Shown piece after piece: positions 5,756 through 11,282 of a stretch of DNA of 11,282 nucleotides. The number at the start of each line of letters is the position of its first letter. Position 1 is the first letter of the stretch. The notes beneath the pieces are model-generated. The model made no database searches and was not told the DNA's origin. It worked only from the letters and a program-made list of their open reading frames with translations. The stretch comes from an uncultured Acidobacteriota bacterium (GTDB taxonomy: Bacteria > Acidobacteriota > Blastocatellia > Pyrinomonadales > Pyrinomonadaceae). The position numbers and the translations under genes are program-made. Location of the stretch: NCBI GenBank assembly GCA_902826385.1, contig CADEEU010000082.1, forward strand, positions 1 through 11,282, read 5' to 3'.

Positions 5756-8167
5756 CTAGTGTGTATCGAAATTGGCTACGGGGTAATCGCCGCTTCCGCC
5801 AAATCCGTTCTGAACCAACACGCCGTTGGAACTGCGGTAATATCTGAAGGCCCCAAAGATCGGGTCCCAGATGGAAATATCCGTTTTGCCGTCGCCGTCA
5901 TAGTCGCCTTGTGTAGCAAAATCAGGCTTGCGGCCGAGTTGGATTGCGTTAAAGGTACCGGTCGAGCCACGGTAGAACCACGTATAGCTCGAACCCTGAC
6001 GCAGAGCGGTAAGGTCGGTTTTGCCGTCGCCGTCGTAGTCGCCCGGTACGATAAGATCGGCGCCGATGCCGAAGCTCGGATGTATGACAAACGCCCCGGA
6101 GCTTTGCAGCGTGTAGTAAACGGCCGGTTCATTCCCGCTGCCGCGTCGGACACCGAGATCGAACCGCCCGTCACCGTCGTAATCGCCCGGCGCGACAATG
6201 TCTGATTCGACGCCGAAGTTCTGAACGCGGAACCCGCCGTTCAAGCTGTTCTGAACGTACCAGGTCATCACTCCGCCGGAGCGGCGAACGACCGCGTAAT
6301 CGGTCTTACCGTCGCCGTCGTAGTCGCGTGCCACCGGTTCGTCACCGGCGACGCCGAACTGTCTTGTCAGGATCGAGTTGTCCGCGCTTTGGATTATGTA
6401 GAAGATCCCGTTTGAAGGACGCCAGACAGCGATATCCGTGCGGCCGTCGCCGTCGTAGTCGCCGGGAACAAAAATGTCGGTCGCGGCATCGCCCCAGACG
6501 GCTGTCCTGATCGTGTTGTCAGTGCTGTTCTTAATAATCCATGTATTTGTGTTCAACCGGAAAATGGTTTCGTCCGTTCGTCCGTCACCGTCGAAATCGA
6601 GAACGGTGGATGCACTCGATGCGCTGCTTCTGGCGATGGCGATATCGCGAATAAGGCCTCCGCCGATAGGGCCGATAATCGTGGCCGATCCAGTCGTAAG
6701 ATTGACGCTGTAAAGAGCCGATCCGCTGGCACCCTGAACCTGAAGCGCGGCAAGCGCCACATTGTTTCCGGGGTGAATGTCGAGACCGGCTTCGGCTGTT
6801 ATGTTCAGACCGAGTCGTCCGACGGTATTGAGCGTTCCGTTATTCGGCGGGTTCTGGGTCGCAAGGATTCCGAGACCAGAATCTATATCGTAAAGCGTGG
6901 TCGAAGCGGTTCCGGGGAAACTATTCGTATAACCCGAAGCCACGACATTCGGATTCTGGCCCGCATTCGGATCGCCTGAAGCATAGGACAGTGCTCCATC
7001 GACCAGATTTGTTCCGTCATTCGGGTTTGCCCTCAGATTTTGTTCCATATCCGAGGTGATGCGGATGCGATCAGGGACCGGATTAAAATCAAAACCGAAG
7101 TTTGTGCCCAGAAGCGGTGTCGTCAAATTGCCGACCAGCGTAGCCGCGCCCGTAACCACATCGATCGTGTAGAGGCGGCCATTGCCAAGGCCGAATAACC
7201 GACCGGTTGCGGGCCGGAAGTCTATCCCAAGCAAATTTTCGCCGCTTTGAAGACCCGTGATCGGAACCGTGCTGAGAATTGTGTTGGCCCGAGAGCTGTT
7301 GAACCGGACGAGGTTGTTTCCTGTTGTCAGACCGTAAACCGCGAAGTTTGAAGTTACGGTTGTCTCGATCGCAAAACCGCTAAGCGATGTCTGGCCGTTT
7401 CCGATCGGCCCGACCGCTCCCGCGGCCCCGGTTGCGAGGTTTATCCTGAAGAGGTTGGTCGTTCCACCTGTCGTCAAGGCGGCAAGGGCTGTTGAATCGG
7501 CTGAGAAGATATCGAATCCATTAACCGCCGTTACGTCGACGCCCAGTGGGCCGACCAGTACCAGAGTTCCGGCGTTCGGAGGATTCTGCGTGTAAAGTGT
7601 GTCGGTCGAAGCCGAAATGTCGTACAGGGTCGTCGAGGTTGCTCCGTTGAAGCTGTTGGTGTATGCAGCCGATTCGGCACCTGTTGCCGGGCCGTTCAAT
7701 GTTCCGTCGGTTAGTGCCACTCCACTTGTCGGATCGACCCGCAGATTCTGGCCGGTGTCGGAGATTATTCGAAGACGGTCGACCGTGGGATTAAAATCAA
7801 CGCCAAACGAGCTGCCGGACAATGAAACCGAAAGGGCACGGCAATACACGACCGCGGCTGTTGCTTTATCGATTACGCAAATCCGGCCTCCGCTTGTCAA
7901 AGCAAAAAGTTCTCCCGTCGCCGGACGGAAATCTATCCCGAGGACATTTTCGCCTTGCAGACCGGTTATCGCTCCAACAACTGTCGTGTTTGAAGGCGAC
8001 GAACTATTGAACCTGATAAGCTGGTTGGACGATGTAACGCCAAACACGTTGACCGAAGTTACGCTGACGCCGCTGCCGGGATCCTGAGCCCGTACTAAGC
8101 CACCGAACGCAGCCGAAAGCAGCAAAAAAAACATGGAAAGGGCGCCATGTTTGGAAAAAGAAACCAT
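5756..8167 (-). CDS. Secreted protein with two DUF4394 domains and six FG-GAP/VCBS repeats
   Basis: A complete 803-residue protein. The signal peptide is at about residues 1-27 (cleavage near VRA|QD). Two tandem DUF4394 copies follow, about 40-268 and 276-512. They share parallel landmarks: LGIDFRPATGxLF at 76-88 and 313-325, FGxDFNP...DRxRI at 121-134 and 357-370, and STTLYDI at 178-184 and 422-428. From 524 on there are six calcium-loop motifs of the form D-(Y/F)-D-G-D-G-(R/K)-(T/F)-D at residues 524, 570, 615, 662, 710 and 755, one per about 46 residues, as in integrin-like beta-propeller blades. It is most likely an extracellular or surface beta-propeller protein. No sorting or anchor signal is visible at the C-terminus. 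AAGGAGG at 8174-8180 fixes the start. Function is unknown; adhesion or carbohydrate binding is only a family-level guess. Confidence 0.9.
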   Translation of the reverse strand: MVSFSKHGALSMFFLLLSAAFGGLVRAQDPGSGVSVTSVNVFGVTSSNQLIRFNSSSPSNTTVVGAITGLQGENVLGIDFRPATGELFALTSGGRICVIDKATAAVVYCRALSVSLSGSSFGVDFNPTVDRLRIISDTGQNLRVDPTSGVALTDGTLNGPATGAESAAYTNSFNGATSTTLYDISASTDTLYTQNPPNAGTLVLVGPLGVDVTAVNGFDIFSADSTALAALTTGGTTNLFRINLATGAAGAVGPIGNGQTSLSGFAIETTVTSNFAVYGLTTGNNLVRFNSSRANTILSTVPITGLQSGENLLGIDFRPATGRLFGLGNGRLYTIDVVTGAATLVGNLTTPLLGTNFGFDFNPVPDRIRITSDMEQNLRANPNDGTNLVDGALSYASGDPNAGQNPNVVASGYTNSFPGTASTTLYDIDSGLGILATQNPPNNGTLNTVGRLGLNITAEAGLDIHPGNNVALAALQVQGASGSALYSVNLTTGSATIIGPIGGGLIRDIAIARSSASSASTVLDFDGDGRTDETIFRLNTNTWIIKNSTDNTIRTAVWGDAATDIFVPGDYDGDGRTDIAVWRPSNGIFYIIQSADNSILTRQFGVAGDEPVARDYDGDGKTDYAVVRRSGGVMTWYVQNSLNGGFRVQNFGVESDIVAPGDYDGDGRFDLGVRRGSGNEPAVYYTLQSSGAFVIHPSFGIGADLIVPGDYDGDGKTDLTALRQGSSYTWFYRGSTGTFNAIQLGRKPDFATQGDYDGDGKTDISIWDPIFGAFRYYRSSNGVLVQNGFGGSGDYPVANFDTH
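5888..6598 (-). repeat. Six direct repeats encoding FG-GAP calcium loops
   Basis: The minus strand carries six nearly identical stretches encoding D-Y-D-G-D-G-K/R-T-D. They begin near 6598, 6460, 6325, 6184, 6040 and 5905, a spacing of about 135-144 bases. On the plus strand each appears as variants of GCCGTCGCCGTCGTAGTCGC. These are repeats within the coding sequence, and their identity is high enough to permit recombination or mis-assembly between units. Confidence 0.8.
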
Positions 8168-8368
8168 AATTATCCTCCTTGAACATTTAGTTGTCGGCGT
8201 TTGGGCGCCGAAAGTCAGAAAAAGTGTGAGGCTGACTATAAAGGTATGGGCAAAATCTGATCGGTTTTGCCGATCGTCAAGGCTATTGGGACCAATCGGG
8301 ATTGCGGTTTCCCAAGGGTGCGAACAGGCTGGACGGATAACCCGTAAATCAAACCTAAAAAGTATTAC

Positions 8369-8417
8369 TCCAAAAATCGAGACACTCTGAAATGTTCGAA
8401 CATCTTAGATTTTTGGA
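8369..8417. repeat. Nested dyad: 10-bp inverted repeat enclosing a 12-bp palindrome
   Basis: TCCAAAAATC (8369-8378) is exactly complementary to GATTTTTGGA (8408-8417). Between them lies the perfect palindrome ATGTTCGAACAT (8392-8403). A further small dyad CAATT/AATTG follows directly at 8420-8433. Position upstream of the DUF4394 gene, within a divergent intergenic region, suits an operator for a dimeric regulator. The inner palindrome is a typical size for such a site, but the regulator is unknown. Confidence 0.5.
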
Positions 8418-8525
8418 TTCAATTATTAAATTGTGAATGCGGGTGCTTTAATTTTATTTAACATATTTCGGGCCTTTCGACCAGCCAGCTACTTCTAAAA
8501 ACACATTTTTTTGTTGACGTAAATA

Positions 8526-8640
8526 GGTCGGTCGGTCGGCCCGACGGAGCAGTGATGCTCGTGAAGTTTGTCCGAAGGCGGCGATCGCTCGCACGCGGAT
8601 GTACGTGCGTTGCCGAAAGCAACCAACCGGCGCAAGAAGC
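8526..8640. other. GC-rich hairpin-rich island, possible structured RNA or repeat relic
   Basis: Three tandem GGTC units (8526-8537) lead into GTCGG-C-CCGAC (8535-8545). Then come GAGCA-gtga-TGCTC (8547-8560), CGCACG-8 bases-CGTGCG (8590-8609) and GTTGC-cgaaa-GCAAC (8609-8623). Four short perfect dyads in about 90 bases, in a block of about 64% GC set in 33-40% GC flanks, suggest a structured RNA, a dispersed repeat or a coding relic. Stems of 5-6 bp arise by chance fairly often in GC-rich DNA, so this stays tentative. Neither strand nor boundaries are determined. Confidence 0.25.
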
Positions 8641-8803
8641 AAGGAACAACGAACTTTATTTGGGTCTCCAACAAAGTAAGATGCAACTCCTACCACTTTT
8701 AGGCTTTTCCCTGATTTACTACGCTTAGAAGCAGAGCAGAAATGTGATTTTTGAAATCAATGGGCATTGGGTGTAAGTTTGACACCTGGAGTAAACCTTC
8801 TGC

Positions 8804-11282
8804 ATGTCGCTCAAACTACGGAAAAATAGACCGTGTCTTATACAGATGCGTGGCCCGATTTGGTCGATCGTAATATTTCTTGTGGTCCTGACCGGCATTT
8901 CAGTCGCGCAGATGCCTTCGGACTTTGTCCAACGAGAAAACGCCTATCGAATAAACAACCTTGGGGTCGCATTGTTGGAGCAGTTCAAGCACGATGAGGC
9001 GGTCGAGCGATTCAAAAATGCCATCGCCGCAAGGCCCGATTTTGCGCTCGCAAGATTAAACCTCGCTATCGCCCTTTTCAACGCTCAGAGACTTCCGGAG
9101 GCGCGCGAGGCGGTAAATATCGCCCTTCGTGACCGGCCGGATTCGCCGCAGGCGAACTACGTTTTGGGATTGATCAATCGCACGGAGAATAACCCCGAGG
9201 AAGGTTTGTCTGCGTTTCGAAAAGTGCTCGAAGTCGATCCGCTCGACGTGGGAGCGAACATCAATATCGGGCAAATCCTGTCTCAGCAGCGAAATTATGC
9301 CGAGGCAATAAAGCATTTCCAGACCGCCTACGATGCAGAATCGTATAACACCACGGCCATTTACAATCTTGCCACGTCTCAACAGCGAACAGGCGAACGA
9401 GGGCGTGCCGCAGAACTGCTCACAAAATTTCAAGCTCTGCGCGAAAGCTCGGCCGGAACATCGCTCGGGTTGAACTATTTAGAACAGGGCCGATACGCAG
9501 AGGCCCTCGCTTCGACAGGAGCGGAAAGCGAGCTGATCGATCCTGCCGTTCCAGAGGTTATCTTCCGCGAGAGCAGTGTCGGTATGCCACCAGCGAGGCT
9601 TCGGAGGTCTATGGCTCCGGCCGGAGCGGTGCTGTTCGATTACGACAATGACAACGACCTGGACCTTGCCCTAACAAACCCGGCCCGTATTCTTCGTAAT
9701 TCCGACGGAACATTTGTCGATGTAACAGCGGGCTCCGCAGATTATGGACGAACGCAGTCCGCGTCGGGTTCGAGGATTATTGCAGGGGATTTCGACGGCG
9801 ATTCCCTTTCCGATCTGTTTGTCGTTCGCAGCCGAGGCTACTCGCTTTATAGAAATCTTGGAAAAGGACGGTTCGCGGACGTTACACGCGCGGCCCGAAT
9901 TCCGGCAAAGACTGACTCGCTTCCGCCGATGACCGCTGCGTTCGTTGATGTCGACCATGACGGCGACTTGGATATCGTTATCGGCGGCACCGGTCGGACG
10001 GAAAATCGCCTCTTCAGAAACGACGGTAATTCCACCTTCTCCGATTATTCTTCGGAGGCAAAGATCGACAAAATGATCGCCGCGATTAGCGTTGTGCCAA
10101 CCGATTTTGATAATCGACGTGACATTGATCTGCTTTTTCTTGCGGCAGGTGCTCCGCCGGTCCTTTTTCGAAATCTTCGGAATACTGCGTTTGGCGATGT
10201 GGCGGCAGACGTCGGACTCGATCAAACGCGCGCATGGACGTGTGCCGCAGCGGGGGATTTCAACAAAGACTCGTTTGTCGATTTCTTTTTTGGGATTTTG
10301 GGCTCGCGCGGAATGTTCGCCGTATCGGACGGGCGTGGAAAATTTAAGTTAGTTGAAGCTCCCGCCGGCACCGAAAGCGTAACGGCGGCTCAGTTTCTCG
10401 ATCACGATAACGACGGGCTTCTCGACCTTGTCGTGAGCACTCCGGAGGGATTCGCGGTTTCACGAAATCTCGGCAGCGGATGGACGAAAGCCGACACGGG
10501 TGTTTTCAAAACAGCGAAAAAAATGCCGGATGCAAGCCAGATTCTATCGGCGGACATCGACGCCGATGGCGACGTCGAGATCATGGTCAGCAATTATGTA
10601 TTGGACCACGACGGCCACGTTCTGTGGGGCGAGCCGGGGTTCACGTTCAATCTGACCAACCTGACGACCGCCGCCGACCTCGACGACGACGGCGATCTCG
10701 AGGTGATCCGGGGGGCGACGGCATTTCATCACGACGGCGCCCCCTACTACGACCAGTCGGCTGCGATCAGCGACTCGGCGATCCCGCAGGTCGCGGACCT
10801 CGATGCCGATGGTCTGCCCGAGATCCTCCTCGCCGGCACGCCGAACCTGTACGTGCTCGAGCACGACGGCACCATCGCGATCGAGGGCCCCCAGCTTGGC
10901 GTGGAATGGACGACGGCCGCGGCGATCCACGACATCGACGGCGATGGCGAACCGGAGATCCTGTCCGGGGTGCCCGACCAGTACTGGTTGTTCGAGGCGG
11001 ATCTCGGGGTCGCGTGGACGGTCGGGGTGTCGGATGAGTCCGGCATGGCCGCCGCGTCGGCGTTCGACTTCCTCGGCGATGGCACAGCCGAAGCCGTCTA
11101 TGCGGACGAGCAACGGATCTACGTCTACGATGAAGCCGGCGAGCCGTTGCTCACCAGTGGGCGGAACAGCTATACGGGCATCGAGTTCCCGGTGGTCGCG
11201 GACATCGACAACGATGCGTCCGCGGAGATCGTCGTGATCTCGAATCGCGGCTACGGCAACGGAGCCCCGGGGCCGGCGGTGC
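8804..11282 (+). CDS. Exported TPR + VCBS/FG-GAP repeat protein, 3' partial, chimeric in its distal third
   Basis: The frame is open from 8804 through the right edge (826 full codons). A basic start and hydrophobic stretch (about residues 18-35, cleavage near SVA|Q) form a signal segment. About five TPRs occupy about 50-214. VCBS/FG-GAP-like repeats begin at residue 279 (DYDNDNDLD), with others at 329 and 382. Start choice is uncertain: ATG 8804 has only GGAG 12 bases upstream; ATG 8846 has no ribosome binding site but gives a shorter, equally good signal. Up to about 10540 the gene matches its neighbours in codon use. After that, third-position GC rises from 21/50 to 42/50 in sampled spans (10073-10222 versus 10676-10825), and the repeat motif changes from D-ending to E-ending. 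The distal 240 residues resemble high-GC myxobacterial FG-GAP proteins. The native C-terminus is therefore missing or replaced. Confidence 0.8.
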   Translation, partial: MSLKLRKNRPCLIQMRGPIWSIVIFLVVLTGISVAQMPSDFVQRENAYRINNLGVALLEQFKHDEAVERFKNAIAARPDFALARLNLAIALFNAQRLPEAREAVNIALRDRPDSPQANYVLGLINRTENNPEEGLSAFRKVLEVDPLDVGANINIGQILSQQRNYAEAIKHFQTAYDAESYNTTAIYNLATSQQRTGERGRAAELLTKFQALRESSAGTSLGLNYLEQGRYAEALASTGAESELIDPAVPEVIFRESSVGMPPARLRRSMAPAGAVLFDYDNDNDLDLALTNPARILRNSDGTFVDVTAGSADYGRTQSASGSRIIAGDFDGDSLSDLFVVRSRGYSLYRNLGKGRFADVTRAARIPAKTDSLPPMTAAFVDVDHDGDLDIVIGGTGRTENRLFRNDGNSTFSDYSSEAKIDKMIAAISVVPTDFDNRRDIDLLFLAAGAPPVLFRNLRNTAFGDVAADVGLDQTRAWTCAAAGDFNKDSFVDFFFGILGSRGMFAVSDGRGKFKLVEAPAGTESVTAAQFLDHDNDGLLDLVVSTPEGFAVSRNLGSGWTKADTGVFKTAKKMPDASQILSADIDADGDVEIMVSNYVLDHDGHVLWGEPGFTFNLTNLTTAADLDDDGDLEVIRGATAFHHDGAPYYDQSAAISDSAIPQVADLDADGLPEILLAGTPNLYVLEHDGTIAIEGPQLGVEWTTAAAIHDIDGDGEPEILSGVPDQYWLFEADLGVAWTVGVSDESGMAAASAFDFLGDGTAEAVYADEQRIYVYDEAGEPLLTSGRNSYTGIEFPVVADIDNDASAEIVVISNRGYGNGAPGPAV
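10535..10600. other. Probable chimeric junction inside the TPR/VCBS gene
   Basis: Codons just before (CAG ATT CTA TCG at about 10538-10549) still look like the local genome. The motif DIDADGDVE (10553-10579) and the following LDHDGHVLW already look like the distal family. The likely crossover lies in or next to the GAC-ATC-GAC-GCC-GAT-GGC stretch, a sequence that VCBS genes of many organisms would share. This is where an assembler, or homologous recombination, could join two genomes in frame by chance. Confidence 0.6.

Larger units (their letters stand above)
8168..8803. other. 636-bp intergenic region between divergent genes
   Basis: No gene is called here. The left part up to about 8360 contains the DUF4394 gene leader, with a perfect 6-bp dyad GATCGG...CCGATC at 8259-8275. 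Bases 8341-8525 are AT-rich (about 33% GC by hand count) with nested dyads. Bases 8526-8640 form a GC-rich island (about 64% GC) with small hairpins. Bases 8641-8800 return to about 40% GC. A weak promoter candidate for the plus-strand gene is TTGAAA at 8751-8756 with TAAGTT at 8774-8779 (17-base spacer); the -10 match is poor. A TGATTT/AAATCA dyad overlaps this -35 at 8745-8759. Short open frames exist on both strands but none shows a convincing protein. Confidence 0.5.

Noticed and set aside
5888..6598. Regular repeats as a CRISPR array or tandem non-coding repeat
   Set aside because: The repeats are in frame within an 803-codon gene and encode FG-GAP calcium loops; the sequence between them is conserved protein, not spacer-like.
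8251..8281. TTGACG on the minus strand as a -35 box for the DUF4394 gene
   Set aside because: No acceptable -10 hexamer lies 16-18 bases downstream; the nearest TATAGT is about 34 bases away.
8454..8696. Three overlapping minus-strand small open frames in the intergenic region
   Set aside because: All three frames are open over the same GC-rich island, none has a convincing ribosome binding site or known motif, and none is clearly protein-like.
10480..11237. Overlapping open frames on both strands (plus 10480-11037, plus 10803-11237, minus 10544-11113)
   Set aside because: They are alternate frames of the GC-rich VCBS segment. Stop codons are rare at this GC content, and only the frame continuing from 8804 shows DxDxDG repeats.

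Overview
The window looks like chromosomal DNA of a free-living bacterium that secretes many proteins, most likely an Acidobacteriota member of the Blastocatellia/Pyrinomonadaceae type. This rests on recognised protein style (DUF4394 joined to FG-GAP/VCBS repeats, TPR plus VCBS secreted proteins, DUF4331), moderate GC and strong AGGAGG-type ribosome binding sites. No database search was possible, so the taxonomy is inference. I see no CRISPR array, tRNA, rRNA, insertion sequence or recognisable defence system.

Layout: bases 1-42 hold the first 14 codons of a minus-strand gene leaving the window. Bases 101-2305 (minus) encode a complete secreted penicillin/AHL-acylase family Ntn-hydrolase. A 155-bp divergent gap separates it from a small two-helix membrane protein (2461-2778, plus). 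That gene converges, with a 16-bp gap, on a minus-strand group: a DUF4394 x2 + VCBS x6 secreted protein (5756-8167), a DUF4331 protein (4153-5682) and a TPR lipoprotein (2795-4066). The order of transcription is DUF4394, DUF4331, TPR. A rho-independent terminator lies between the first two. A long 18-bp inverted repeat lies in the leader of the third. All three products carry export signals, so they probably act at or outside the cell envelope. A shared pathway is not demonstrated.

A 636-bp intergenic region (8168-8803) follows. It has an AT-rich stretch with a cluster of dyads and a GC-rich island of about 115 bp with several small hairpins. From about 8804 (plus) an open frame runs off the right edge: signal segment, about five TPRs, then VCBS/FG-GAP repeats.

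The most striking observation is inside this last gene. Near 10535-10600 the base composition, codon use and repeat consensus switch abruptly. Third-position GC goes from about 42% to about 84%, and the calcium-loop motif goes from ending in Asp to ending in Glu. The distal part resembles high-GC myxobacterial FG-GAP proteins. The reading frame stays open through the switch. This is either a recent domain swap or, more probably, an assembly chimera joined at a low-complexity D-x-D-x-D-G motif near a contig end. It needs to be resolved before anything is concluded about this gene. Apart from this the window is fairly ordinary.
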